Shown here one piece after another: positions 11,708 to 22,600 of a stretch of DNA of 64,000 nt (positions are counted from its first letter, which is position 1; each line of letters starts with the position of its first letter). Origin of the DNA: Saccharum officinarum (lineage: Eukaryota; Streptophyta; Magnoliopsida; Poales; Poaceae). The stretch lies in NCBI GenBank assembly GCA_020631735.1, contig CM036221.1:15047381-15111380 (forward strand), given 5' to 3'. The notes beneath the pieces were generated by a model. The model was given only the letters and a program-made list of their open reading frames with translations. It searched no databases and was not told the origin of the DNA. The position numbers were made by a program, and so were the translations under genes.

Positions 11708-12724
11708 ATGAGGTCGACGTGGCTGGCTTTTGCATGGGCGGCGGCCCTCGTCGTGGCGGCGTCCACGACGGCGCACGCCTCGCACCACGCGTCGCTGGAG
11801 GTCGGCTTCTACAAGCAGTCGTGCCCACAGGCCGAGGAGATCGTGCGCAACGCCGTCCGCCGCGGCGTCGCCCGCGACCCCGGCGTGGGCGCGGGGCTGA
11901 TCCGGATGCACTTCCACGACTGCTTCGTCCGGGGCTGTGACGGCTCCATCCTCATCAACTCCACGCCGGGCAACGAGGCCGAGAAGGACTCCGTGGCCAA
12001 CAACCCCAGCATGCGCGGCTTCGACGTCGTCGACGACGCCAAGGCCGTCCTCGAGGCGCACTGCCCGCGCACCGTCTCCTGCGCCGACATCGTCGCGTTC
12101 GCAGCCCGCGACGGCGCCTTCCTCGACGGTGGCATCGACTACCAGGTCCCCTCAGGCCGCCGCGACGGCCGCGTCTCCAGAGAGGACGAGGTGCTCGACG
12201 ACAATGTCCCCACCCCGACTGACGACGTCGCCGAGCTCATCGCGAGCTTCGAGCGCAAGGGCCTCTCCGCCGACGACATGGTCACGCTCTCCGGCGCGCA
12301 CACCATCGGCCGCTCCCACTGCTCCTCCTTCACGCAGCGCCTCTACAACTTCAGCGGGCAGCTGGGGCGGACGGACCCGTCCCTCGACCCCGCCTACGCC
12401 GAGCACCTCAAGATGCGGTGCCCGTGGCCGTCCAGCGATGAGCAGATGGACCCCACGGTGGTGCCGCAAGACCCTGTGACGCCGGCCACCTTCGACAACC
12501 AGTACTTCAAGAACGTGCTGGCGCACAAGGGCTTGTTCATCTCCGACAAGACACTGCTCGATAACCCTTGGACGGCTGGGATCGTCCACTTCAACGCCGC
12601 AGTCGAGAAGGCGTGGCAGGTCAAGTTCGCCAAGGCCATGGTCAAGATGGGCAAAGTCCAGGTGCTCACCGGCGATGAGGGAGAGATCAGGGAAAAGTGC
12701 TTCGTCGTGAACCCACACTACTAA
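11708..12724 (+). CDS. Intronless class III secretory peroxidase (338 aa)
   Basis: Complete haem peroxidase predicted to be secreted to the apoplast, where the family oxidises phenolics with hydrogen peroxide (lignin and suberin formation, wall cross-linking, defence). Residues 1-24 are a signal peptide ending near AHA. The distal haem pocket is RMHFHDCF (Arg66, Phe69, His70, Asp71), the calcium loop GCDGSIL follows, Pro148 lies in VPSGRRDG, and the proximal haem ligand is His198 in [12 protein letters not shown]. All eight disulphide cysteines are present (39, 72, 77, 119, 125, 205, 238, 331), with sequons at Asn84 and Asn214. The length is normal for the family. The reading frame is uninterrupted genomic sequence, so the gene has lost the usual introns. 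Upstream in-frame codons from 11687 start with TTG; the ATG at 11708 is the proper start. Strongly GC-rich with C or G in third positions, as in many grass genes. The protein is identical to 29184-30200. The exact family member is not assigned. Confidence 0.97.
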   Translation: MRSTWLAFAWAAALVVAASTTAHASHHASLEVGFYKQSCPQAEEIVRNAVRRGVARDPGVGAGLIRMHFHDCFVRGCDGSILINSTPGNEAEKDSVANNPSMRGFDVVDDAKAVLEAHCPRTVSCADIVAFAARDGAFLDGGIDYQVPSGRRDGRVSREDEVLDDNVPTPTDDVAELIASFERKGLSADDMVTLSGAHTIGRSHCSSFTQRLYNFSGQLGRTDPSLDPAYAEHLKMRCPWPSSDEQMDPTVVPQDPVTPATFDNQYFKNVLAHKGLFISDKTLLDNPWTAGIVHFNAAVEKAWQVKFAKAMVKMGKVQVLTGDEGEIREKCFVVNPHY

Positions 12725-12769
12725 TTACTATAAGCGGAAATCTAGCTAGCAGTTATTCCACTATAATAT

Positions 12770-12775
12770 AATAAA
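12770..12775 (+). terminator. Polyadenylation signal of the peroxidase
   Basis: AATAAA 46 bases after the stop codon, in an AT-rich 3' flank (CTATAATATAATAAACG). It is the first canonical signal downstream. The second copy is at 30246-30251. Confidence 0.65.
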
Positions 12776-12877
12776 CGACAAATTTGGAGTGGCAGTCCAT
12801 CACCGCACTTTGCGTGTTTCTCTGTTCTAAGTTATAAATTGTTTTGGTTTTCCTACTCTATAAACATATCATGTTTA

Positions 12878-13220
12878 GACCCCGTTGGGCATGGCTCCAC
12901 TTCATCAGTAGAGCCGTTTTTTTTTTTTTGCTTCAGCTCCATGAACAACTCTATAGGTAGAGCTGAAGCTGTTTTGATAAGTCGTTTGGCAAAACAGCTC
13001 CACATATAGAGTTCCTTAAAATATGCTATCACAGAACGCCATGTAGGATGAGGTGAAGCCGGGAGAAGCTACTATTTTTAGCTCCTTCCCACCTCAAAGC
13101 TCTGTGAGAGCATGTTTTTAGGGGGCTTCATCGGTGAAGCCGTTTCATTTTACTCCGTTTGGCAGAAAACGGCTCCAAATGGCTCCTAAAGCCGCTGGAG
13201 AAACCCTGCCAAACAGGACC
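12878..13220. mobile_element. Tourist-like MITE (343 bp) downstream of the peroxidase
   Basis: The ends GACCCCGTTGGGCATGG and (inverted right end) GGTCCTGTTTGGCAGG are related terminal repeats, and TTA is duplicated on both sides (12875-12877 and 13221-13223), the PIF/Harbinger signature. The interior repeats AGCTCC/GGAGCT and GAAGC words and has no coding capacity. It is a relative of the element at 9790-10090. Confidence 0.8.
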
Positions 13221-13246
13221 TTAGTAGATCGGAGACACTGACGCTT

Positions 13247-14623
13247 GGACGTCCCGCACTAGGAGGCGTCCGAATGCAGCCCCCACCCAGTCTATAAGGT
13301 TATCTGATTCCACACGTCAATAAAAAACGATTGCTACACGCCTGCTGCACGCACAGAGGGGACCGCCTGCACCTGCGCCCTGCTGCACGGATAGGTGGGG
13401 ACAGCTCGTGCTCGTACCCTGCTGCATGCACAGGCGGGGACTGCTCATGCCCCTGCCACCATCCCCCTCCACTTCCCGCGCCCATCGTCGTGTCGCGCTG
13501 CGCCGCGCCGCGATCCATCCCTCCACTTCCCACGCGCATGCATGGCGCCCCAGCAAGTGGAGTAGGTGGGTCCCATTGCAACTTGTGCAACACCCGATTT
13601 ACTTTTGCGACATTCCGATAAAACACTTGTAACTTACGTCTGAAACAATTGAAACACTTGCAACATACGTCTGAAACATCAGAAAAACACATGTGTTACC
13701 GTTGCAAAATATATGCAACATCCAGATGAAACACTTGAAACATACGTATGAAACAACCGAAAACACTTGAAACATACGCTTGCAACATGCATATATATGA
13801 AACATTCAGTCTACTTTTACAACATCCAAATGGAACACTTGCAACATACATGTGAAATAGATAAAACAGTTGAAACATACACCTGAAACAAAAGCCATTG
13901 CAACATGTGTAACAACCCGATCTACTTTTGCAACACCGATATAAAACTCTTGCAACATACCTCTGAAACATCTAAAACACGTGAAACATACGTTTGCAAC
14001 ATGCGCTTTCAGCGTAATATCTCCTTACTGCTAGGGAATGGAGAGGCTCGTTGGCGCGTGGAGTTCACTAGTGTAGAGCTCGCCGGTGGCGCGGAGCTCT
14101 CCGCTCTGGTGGAAACCGTCACAGAGGGAGCACGCGGTGCAGCAGTCGTGGAGCGTAAGAGGAGAAGGTAGCGCTACTGGCGCGAGCTACCACAGGAAAC
14201 AGGCGAAACCTAGCAGGCAAGCGTCCGCTAGGGTTGGGTAGGCCGGGCGGCACGGTGGAGTGGCCACAGTGGCCGGATACAGTGGTGCAGGCGGGCCGCG
14301 CAGTGGAGGTGGAGCGGAGAAGGCGGGCCGCGCGGTGGAGCGGACGTGGCTTCCAGATGCCAGTGGGAGTTGGCCGCATGGGGCAGGATGCATCTGTGGA
14401 GTGGCCGCGTGCGTAGGATGCGGCGGTGGAGCGGACGCATGGCCAGGATGCAGCGGTGGAGCCAGTCACGATGGTCGGGTAAGGAAATGGTGATTTTGTT
14501 TTTTTAGTTATGGGCGGTGGAGACGAGTGGCCAGTTGCCTAGGCCGGTCCACAGGCCCAGCAATCAAGCGTCCCAGTGGACGGAGATGGACGGACGTCGT
14601 ATCCGCAGCATTATCGTTAGTAG
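13247..14623 (-). mobile_element. GTTTCAAG-type DNA repeat, inverted orientation
   Basis: Positions 13566-14010 carry the same GTTTCAAGTGTTTCA/ATGTTGCAA motifs as 2395-2790 but on the opposite strand (CTTGAAACATACG, TTGCAACATGC). A GC-rich part follows to about 14470. The termini are approximate: an ACTGACGCTTGGACGTCC-like left end and a right end near ATCGTTAGT, which match each other only weakly. Without a clear target duplication I call it a candidate non-autonomous DNA element. The open frames inside are compositional. Confidence 0.45.
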
Positions 14624-14926
14624 ATATATAGTAACAACAAAAGCTAAATATTCAAAAATACCCAAAACAATTTATAATTTAAAACGATAAGTGTGTTTAT
14701 TTATCAACATTTTTGTTGCATATACGGAGTATACTACATACTACTACTATTAAATAAAGAAAACAGTGTCTTGTGTTTCATTACAATCTTACAATTATTA
14801 CTAACACAATTAAAAGTGCAATTCACAAGAGATAATTTATAAAAAAAAATAGCAATCAATGACAAAATTATATGAGAAGTGATAGAATGTAGTACGACAA
14901 ACGCATATTTCCAACGAGTTAAGATA
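14624..14926. other. AT-rich spacer, nothing recognised
   Basis: No gene or element with identifiable ends. The counterpart in the second copy is about 32100-32402. Confidence 0.4.
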
Positions 14927-14928
14927 TA

Positions 14929-15074
14929 TTCCCTCCGTTCCAAATTATAAGTTGCTTTGACTTTTTTTATTCATCCATTTTACTATGTATCTAGACATAA
15001 TATTATATCTTAATGTATAACAAAATGGATGTACCAAAAAAGTTAAAGCGACTTATAATTTGAAACGGAGAAAG
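14929..15074. mobile_element. Stowaway MITE (146 bp)
   Basis: The ends TTCCCTCCGTTCCAAATTAT and (inverted) CTTTCTCCGTTTCAAATTAT match the Stowaway terminus, with the TA target duplication on both sides (14927-14928 and 15075-15076). The interior has the usual TATCTAGACATAATATTATA. Tc1/Mariner superfamily, non-autonomous. Confidence 0.9.
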
Positions 15075-15076
15075 TA

Positions 15077-15577
15077 AGTCGCACTCAGACTGAAACCTAA
15101 GCTCTTCTAGGCCGATGACGACAAAACATTTCATTTGCATCCATCACCTAGCTGCCATCATGTTTTCTTCTTCCGTTTTAGCTCCTCGCGTTGCTTCTTC
15201 CATGTTTGCCCCATCGGCGGCCAGCACACAACGTGCTTCTCATATCCTCATCTTGCTTGTCTCAAAGTGCCATATGCGGCATATATCACGCTAACCTCGC
15301 AATTTTATTACACTACACCGTTAATTAGTGCCTGTCCACCGACACCCACACATAGTAATAACTAGCATATGTCGTATCTGCAATAGCCACGTGTAACAGT
15401 GGCGATCCTGTACCACTACTGCTACGTGGCAACCCACACAAGATACCACGTTGAAATTTAGCACTCACTATTATACTTAGCGTTTGTTATTGTTATGGGC
15501 AGTCACTACCACCCATGTTAAAATGTAGCAGTTATTATTATACTTAGCGTTTGTTATTATTATATTATTATATGGGC
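15077..15577. other. Gene-free spacer
   Basis: Contains a short duplicated phrase (TTATTATACTTAGCGTTTGTTATT near 15470 and again near 15535). Otherwise nothing recognisable, and the 76-codon frame at 15135 has no family resemblance. Confidence 0.4.
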
Positions 15578-16395
15578 CGTCACTACTATAAAAAAACCAT
15601 TTCCATAGACGTCTTGTTTTTTAGGTGGAAGCGACTCTATCAAAATCTACCTCTAAAAATGGTTTCTGAGCCGGCCTACCTGTACAAATCGATTTTTAAA
15701 GGCATCTGAGGGTTTTCTATTATTGTGGTCCGTCACTAATGCGGAAACCATTTTTTTGGAGGCGCCTCCTTTTTAGGAAGAGGCGGCTCTATCAAAATTT
15801 CCCTCTAAAATGGTTTCTAAGCTGGTCTACCTCTAGAAATTATTTTTTAGATGTGATTGGACTTTCCAACCGCCTCTAGAAACATCCACTATTTTAGAGG
15901 TGGCTAGGTTTTTCAGCCGCCTCTAGAAATGTACACGCGCGTTTCTAGAGGCAGTTAGCAATTTGGCGCATCAAAATAGCACATCATAAATTACTACTTT
16001 TACAAATCAAGTTAGATGAAGACAATCTTTATATCAAAGTTGTAGTACTTTAAGAGATCAACAACTTTATAATTGACGACTTTCCTTTTTGAAATCATTT
16101 ACATCCCAAAATTTGTGTTTAAAGTTTTCATAATTTGGAATTCAATATTTTAAATTTTGAAATGACCTCAGACTGAGAAACGACCTACTACACAGTTATA
16201 GTACTCGAAGAGATCTGCAACTTTGTACTTGACCAGTTTTTCGTTTGAAATTATTTAGTGTCTGAAAATTCTATTTTAAGTTTTCAAATTCTGAAAAAAT
16301 ATTTTTTTTAGAATTTTTCAAAGCACCTCAGATGGAAAAACGACCTAACCAAAGTTATTTTGTTGTTGATAACTTTTTTTCATTTCAAATCATTT

Positions 16396-16534
16396 GGGCC
16401 TTATTCGTTTATTCTAAAGATCAAAGGGATTGAAGGAGATTGGAGGGGACCGAGGAAGATTTTGATTTGTAGGGGATTTAGTCCCCCTCAATCTCTCCCA
16501 ATCCTCTTGATTTTGGGATCAAACGAGCAGGCCC
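16396..16534. mobile_element. Small MITE (139 bp) nested in the CACTA element
   Basis: The ends GGGCCTTATTCGTTT and (inverted) GGGCCTGCTCGTTT are related terminal repeats, and the arms are largely self-complementary (AGGGGATTTAGTCCCCCT at the centre right). A target duplication could not be fixed. The family could be Tourist or hAT type. Confidence 0.6.
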
Positions 16535-16818
16535 ATAGGGTCCAAAAATTTTGTTTTAAGATTGTTAATTTTGAATTACTCTAAATATATGCATTACATT
16601 TGAATTCGTTTAGGGTCTTAAATATGATTACCATATTCACTATGATAGTAGAAAAGGAATGTATTAGTCAATCTGGTCACTTTGATATGTAGTGGTGAGG
16701 AAGCAACACGCGAGGCTAGGTCCTGAATTCAATCCTCTATATGGCTGCATGGCCGAAAAATCCTGCGACTTGCAGCCTCATGGTTTTACTGCTGGGCCTC
16801 TTCCAGATTAAAAAAAAA

Positions 16819-17537
16819 GGAAAAAGTCTAGTTGACCCCCAACTATGGGGGTCGTCTACTTTACCCCCGAACTATGAAACGGTCTAATTTACCCCCTGAA
16901 ATTTACAAAACCGGCCAAATCACCCCCTCGATCGGTTTTGGGCGGTGGTTTTGCTACAGTAACAGCTGTTTTGCTACAGTAACGGCGGTTTTGTCTTTTC
17001 TTTTTTATTTATTTCGTCTGAATCTTTGAAAAATCATAGTAAATCACAGAAAAATCATAAAATGAAAAATCCAATTTTGTTGGACTCCACATGAGTAGAT
17101 CTACACAGTGAATATATAATATAGTATGCTTTAGTACAAAGTTTTTGTTGTATAAATTATTCAAATTAATTACAGAAAAAAAAAATAGATCCAAATTTAC
17201 AGCAAAAAAACTTTATACTAAAGCATACTATATTATATGTTCATTGTGTACATATACTCATGTGGAGTCAAACAAAATTGGATTTTCCATTTTATGATTT
17301 TTCTGTGATTTACTATGATTTTTCAAAGATTCAGACGAAATAAATAAAAAAAGAAAAAGACAAAACCGCTGTCACTGTAGCAAAACAGCTGTTACTGTAG
17401 CAAAACCACCACCCAAAACCGCTCGAGGGGGTGATTTGACCGGTTTTGCAAAGTTCAGGGGATAAATTAGACCGTTTCATAGTTCGGGAGTAAAGTAGAC
17501 GACCCCCATAGTTGGGGGGGTCAAGTACACTTTTTCC
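16819..17537. mobile_element. Foldback / long inverted-repeat element (about 719 bp)
   Basis: The two arms of roughly 340 bp are near-complementary from GGAAAAAGTCTAGTTGACCC at the left to GGGTCAAGTACACTTTTTCC at the right, around a spacer of about 30-60 bp near 17150-17200. Conserved internal blocks include GTTTTGCTACAGTAACAGC and its complement. It may be flanked by TTAAAAAAA (9 bases, Mutator-like) if the left end includes two extra A residues, but A runs make this ambiguous. No coding capacity; could produce hairpin RNA if transcribed. Confidence 0.75.
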
Positions 17538-18258
17538 TTAAAAAAATGCTGGGTTGATAAATGTTGGTGGCCCGAATTTGGCCAAATAAATCTACAGGGG
17601 CATCAGGGTTTCGGCCAAATAGTCGCCTCTGCTGTCTTAAAAAAAACATTCCTATAGTGCGTCATTACTATTGTTAGGCTATTATTTGCCATGCGGATGG
17701 TCAAGTAAAAATCCAGATGATACCCATGGCAAAAAGAATGTTGAGATAGTGATTTGTGTTGATAAAGAATGATGGTACAACGAATTATATTCCTTTCAAT
17801 TGATAGAAGAATATAATGTTAATTTGTCTGCTTGTGCCTTTTTTATATCTTACTAGCAAATATGCTCGTGCGTTGCAACAGGAGTACATTCTATTATGCT
17901 GCTGGCAGCACGAGCGTGGCTACACGGCAAAGCCGCGCATAGGCACAACGGCTGCGGCGAGGTGGCTTCATCGGCAGCACGGCAGAAAGAAGGAAGAAGC
18001 AAAGAAAAGCGAGAACGGAGGACAGATTTCTTGGAACGAATTTAGAGTTTTCTCAATACTTGTCTTCTCTCCTCCTCACCCTCTCAATTAGTTTTTTGTT
18101 TTGAGAAACCACTCCTCTCAATTAGTACATCAGTGGTGGTCCAGTTTGAGAAACCACTCCTCTCAATTAGCAAAGAAAAGCGAGAACTCTTTGACCTCGT
18201 GAACTGGACAGTGAGGCTGTCGACGATGGGTGCGTTCTCGAGGAAGCAGCCGAGCGCA

Positions 18259-19121
18259 TCATGCCCGCCGGAGCTCTGCATCGAGAAAGCGGAGCTCCAT
18301 GGTGTTGTCCAGGCACACCTGCCGCTCCAGCATCGGGAGCGCGTGCAGCTTGATGCCTTGATCGTTAGGAACGAGCAGCCATCCACAACGGGGTCCTTGA
18401 GGTGCGAGTGAGTCCGGCCCGCTGATCACGAGCCGCCTCCCCTTCCCTGTGCAACGGTAGGACTGGAGGTGCAGCACCTCCAGCAGCGAGCGCGCGGTGA
18501 ACAATCTCTGGTACGTGGCCATGGGTGTCTCGCAGTACAAGCTCTGCAAGTGCGCCCGTGCAGTTTCCTAGCGTCAGGCTGCGCAAGCGCGACCAATGGA
18601 GCTCATCGTCGAGGCAGTGGTGGGGAAGGTGTAGGAGGGACCGTCATCGTCGTCCTAAGGCTGACGAGCGGTGGCCTGGAAACGACCTCGAGTCTCGAGA
18701 TCCTCGACTCGATCCCCATTGCAGATCGCCGTGGGTATGAGGCGGTCGACGCAGTCAGACTCCTCCGTGGGAAAGAACTCGAGGCAGAGCCTCTTGGTGC
18801 ACCGCAGGTCACCTTCTTTGTCGTCACAGTCGGATTTCAAGAGGCCGACAATGCTGTCGGAAAAGACGCGCATGCCGCGGCGCTCGCTTCGTGCTATAAG
18901 GGTGTCAAGCTTCAGGACTACGGTAGCATCGTATTTCGTGGCTTATTGCTGCGGCGCATGGCGAGGGAGCGCCACAGGAGGATGTCGCTGACCTGAGTTG
19001 GAGCGCGTGGAGCTCGCGTGGGTGGTGCGCCCAGCGTCTGGCGAGCACGGCATTGGAGAGCACGGTGCGGGTGTCAAGGCGCGCGGTGAAGGCTGAGGTG
19101 ATCAGGCAGAGCAGACAAATC
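18259..19121 (-). pseudogene. F-box/LRR (FBD-like) gene fragment, decayed
   Basis: On the minus strand, frames in succession spell an F-box N-terminus: DLSALPDHL at 19121, then after a frame change RLDTRTVLSNAVLARRW near 19070. A leucine-rich body follows (LEFFPTEESDCVDRLIPTAI, LRSLTLGNCTG, RSLLEVLHLQSYRC, LPMLERQVCLDNTMELRF). This order matches grass F-box proteins of the FBD/LRR type, which act as substrate adaptors of SCF ubiquitin ligases. Several frameshifts and stops break it, and the true N- and C-termini are missing, so it is non-functional. It lies inside Helitron A in the same orientation, which suggests capture. The copy at 35737-36600 has the same breaks. Confidence 0.75.
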
Positions 19122-19551
19122 CTTCTTTTTTCCGTTTGGACTTGAACTTAACATGTTTTTTTTGAGGGGTAACTTAACGTGTTGTACCTAAACTCTTGTG
19201 GAGATCGCTTATGAGGCTTACACATCGTTTATAGAGTCCTGATACAGTTGCTATTCAATCAATTTTTTAATATGTATTTTACACGGCAGTTCCATGGTAG
19301 AGAATCGAATACTGCTCTTTTCATTGACCGACGAAAAAGAAGGTATTGTATTCCGGTGTTTATTATGGTTTTTTTGTCGGTCCTTTTTTTCATTGTTAGC
19401 TTCTGTTTCTTTTCTCGTTTCAGTTTCCTTTTTCATTTATTAATCAACGGACGGTTACATCTTACACGTAGAGGTGGAAAAAAACATGACGGAAATTTTG
19501 CCTCTTTATTATTATATTAATATATATATAATTATATATATTATATATATA
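19122..19551. other. AT-rich Helitron flank ending in TA repeats at a contig end
   Basis: No gene. Pyrimidine-rich then TA-dinucleotide sequence. The contig stops within the TA run at 19551, a typical place for an assembly to break. Confidence 0.6.
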
Positions 19552-19651
19552 NNNNNNNNNNNNNNNNNNNNNNNNNNNNNNNNNNNNNNNNNNNNNNNNN
19601 NNNNNNNNNNNNNNNNNNNNNNNNNNNNNNNNNNNNNNNNNNNNNNNNNNN
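19552..19651. other. Assembly gap, 100 N
   Basis: Exactly 100 unknown bases, a conventional placeholder for a gap of unknown size. The sequence on its right repeats 2168 onward. Confidence 1.
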
Positions 19652-22600
19652 TACTCCCCATCTCTGTCTGCTGAGATTTTTTTCTCTTGTGCCCACCATT
19701 TCGCGTCGTGCCCCATCCACTTCGCGCATCGCGGAAGGGGAGGCAGGGGAGGCCTGCGCCCACCCCCCATCCACCTCGCCCGTCAGCACGAAAGGGGAGG
19801 CCTGCGCTCTCGATGTCCCCGGACCCGAGCTTGCTACCTACTGCATTTCCCCACCAGGTAGGCGCCGTTGCCGCCAGCGACGTTGTGTTTCAAGTGTTTT
19901 AGGCGTTTCAAACTTATGTTTCAAGTGTTTCGTCTACATGTTGCAAAAGTATATCTAGGATGTTGCATATGTTGCAATGACAATATACGCACGTTGCAAG
20001 CCTATGTTTCAAGTGTTTCAGGTGTTTCAGACTTATGTTGCAAACATTTTTATCTGGATGTTCCATATGTGCTATGGCTCTATACGCATGTTTCAAACGT
20101 ATGTTTCAAGTGTTTAAGATGTTTCAGACTTATGTTGCAAGTGTTTCATCTGGATGTTGTAAAAGTAGATCAATCTCGATGTTGCATGTGTTGCAATGGA
20201 TATACATGGTGTTTCAAGCATATGTTTCAAGTGTTTCATCTATTTCAGATGTATGTTGCAAATATTTAATCTAGATGTTTCAAAAGTTGATCTGAGAGAG
20301 CACATACTGCAATGGCGCCGGTGGCTGGCAGACAGCGGCCTGCCATAGCCGCCTACTGTTGTTGCTGGGGCATCACCGTGGGTCACTATGCGGGTGCCTG
20401 AGGCTAGCAGATGCCTCCGCGGTGTGCATCCGCAAACGGGGCAGGTGACTGGGTCCCACATGGGGCTGGGGATGGGCATGGGGCGTGGGATGGGCTGTTG
20501 GGGCTCGAGGGCGTGGGTGCGGCGTCCAGACATGGGGGCACTGACGCTAGATAGGATGCAGACTCAGGTCATGGGATGCGGTGCAGGATAATGTGGCAGA
20601 ACCTCCTAAATTATATGGCCCACATGCACCTGTCATTGTCCTGAAGACATCTAACGACTATGCATGTGTTCCAAATAACTTAAAAAGTTTGTCGGGTGTC
20701 CTCGGGAACCCGAATCATCCATATTTTATAACTCACACAGGATCAACAAAGGAGTAACTACAACATTACAGCATTTGCTACAAAACTTACATTAGAGTGC
20801 GGAAGAATAACAACAATAGATTTACAAATCAGGATTAAGTTAATTTTTTACAAACTTAACTTAAATTGCGGAAGTCGAGTAGAACTCAAAAGACAACTTA
20901 GGTAGAGCACCTAAGTTAGGAGAAGATAGCCAGATCACATCGAGCCCACCGACATGACCTAATTAGCAGCACCAGTCAGTACCTGAACAGGAGTTAACAA
21001 ACCCTGAGTACTCAATTGTACTCCGTAAGACTTACGCGACGAAAAGAAAAGACTACAAGGATATGCTGGCTTAAGGGAAGTAGTAGAGCTAGAAAAGAGG
21101 AGTTTTGCAGAAAAGCTTTACTATAAGTGGATCCTTACTTTCAATATTTAAACAAGTTTTACCGTCAGTTCTAATGAAGCTTATTTTAGATAGATTTGCA
21201 GCTATTCTGTCTCAATCACTTGTATCAATTATCACATTTCATATCCATCTCTTTTCCATCTCATATCCAGGAGAAACCATGTTCTATTAATTAACTACGA
21301 TGATGAACAGAGAATCGAGTCTTCATATCCGAGGAGCAATGACGATTCGAACCGATTATATCTAGCTGGGGGTCCCTAACCACACGACATATGCCGGACT
21401 CTAACCCACATATATCAACCTTCACCCGGATCCTTAAAATGTGACCTAGTCCAGTGCCACCCGAGAGTACAGTACGCCTCTATTAGTTAAACTACCAAGG
21501 GTCATCACATGTTAATGACCCAAGGTTATCACTCAATCCCAAAGTCATTCAAATCAAATCATGATTTATTCTAATCAATTAAGCATTTATTATATAACAA
21601 ATAAAAGGCATCTAATAAAGTATATAATTAAAAGTTATTAAAATAGTACCAATATTTTTGTGAAGGTATATATAACCATGTAAAGCACACTCACAAAGTT
21701 TCATGATTTTTGGATACTTATTCTATCCTAAAAAATCATGGAACTTGCATTTCTTAATTAAAAGAGCTAATTTTTAAGCATCTAAAAACCATTTATTTTC
21801 ATGGTTTCATATTTTTTCTAGATAGACATCGTCATTTAGAAGCTACACAAAAAATTTCACAATTTTAGGAGCTATAATTATTTAGTTATGAAATTTACAA
21901 AATCAGCACATTTTTTATAATTAACAAAATACACAAAAAGAAAAAAAAACTCCCCAGGCTGAAAGCCGTCGACAAGGCCCAAGCGTAGCCTCGCGCGAGT
22001 GGCAGTCGGCCCACGCGCGGGAGCAGGCCGGCCCCACGCGGCCTACACAGGCGCGGCCTGGTGACTTGCAAAAACGCCCTTGGGCTTTTATAAAACTATA
22101 CTCTCACCCAAACCACTATTCACCCGAGTCACACTGTTAGCACTTAGCCCCTTTCGTTTTCTTCTATTTGACCTCGGGTCCTTCCTCCCACCCGAGCAGA
22201 AAAACAGAGGAGGCGAGCTCGGCCGGATTCCGGTCGGCGGGAAAGCTCACCGGCGGCGATTGAGGGGCCCATGAGGACCATGGCGCCATGCCGCACTCGT
22301 AGGTTCCCGCGGTGCAGCCTGAGGTGGCCCGTGACACACCGGCCACGGACGGCGGCGGCTCGCGCCCGTGCGGCCCGGCGCCGGCTGTCAACGGCGGCAG
22401 GAGGGCCGGATGGGGGCGCTGGAGAGGCGACGGAGGCCACGGCCGCGCACGGGTGACCGCGGCTTCACTGGAGGTGTCTCAGAGCCAGCTAGCCACGCGC
22501 GCATGCCATGCCCAGAGGTGCAGCTCCGGCAGCGACCGTCTGCAGCGGCGGGTGAGGCTGGAAAAAGGGGGCGTGCCGGGAGCGGCGGCATGGTATGGTG

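Larger units (their letters stand above)
15581..17659. mobile_element. Non-autonomous CACTA element (2079 bp)
   Basis: It begins CACTACTATAAAAAAACC and ends TTCCTATAGTG, with a perfect 3-base target duplication CGT (15578-15580 and 17660-17662). Sub-terminal DNA repeats ACCGCCTCTAGAAA and its inverse several times (15640-15960), and 16005-16380 carries the CAAAGTTGTAG / CAACTTT phrases seen inside grass CACTA elements. There is no transposase. Two later insertions are inside it: a small MITE (16396-16534) and a foldback element (16819-17537). Confidence 0.85.
2168..19551. repeat. Left copy of a 17.4 kb near-identical direct duplication
   Basis: This block matches 19652-37027 throughout, with the offset drifting only from 17484 to 17476 to 17480. 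Differences I could find by eye are a few substitutions (for example near 2679, 8607 and 17046) and about twenty one-to-three-base indels, mostly in homopolymers. The peroxidase protein is identical in both. The block ends exactly at the run of N, and its partner starts exactly after it. That dovetail geometry is what two unmerged overlapping contigs produce. Confidence 0.93.
17853..19551 (-). mobile_element. Helitron A, non-autonomous, carrying an F-box fragment (left copy, 5' end at gap)
   Basis: Read on the minus strand, the 3' end has a hairpin (CTCCTG TTGCAACG CACGAG, one mismatch) followed by CATATTTG and the terminal CTAG at 17856-17853, with T as the next base: the Helitron 3' signature. 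Its 5' side contains AATAATAAAGAGGCAAAATTTC near 19488-19515, matching the 5' end of Helitron B. The exact 5' terminus lies in TA-rich DNA at the gap. No Rep/helicase is present, so it is non-autonomous. The F-box fragment inside has the same strand orientation as the element. Confidence 0.7.

Noticed and set aside
11459..12061. 200-codon minus-strand open frame overlapping the peroxidase
   Set aside because: Antisense shadow of the GC-rich peroxidase coding sequence. The sense frame has all catalytic residues.
13566..14010. Possible CRISPR-like or satellite array
   Set aside because: Repeat words are degenerate and irregularly spaced, and the context is a plant nuclear genome. It matches a dispersed transposon interior.
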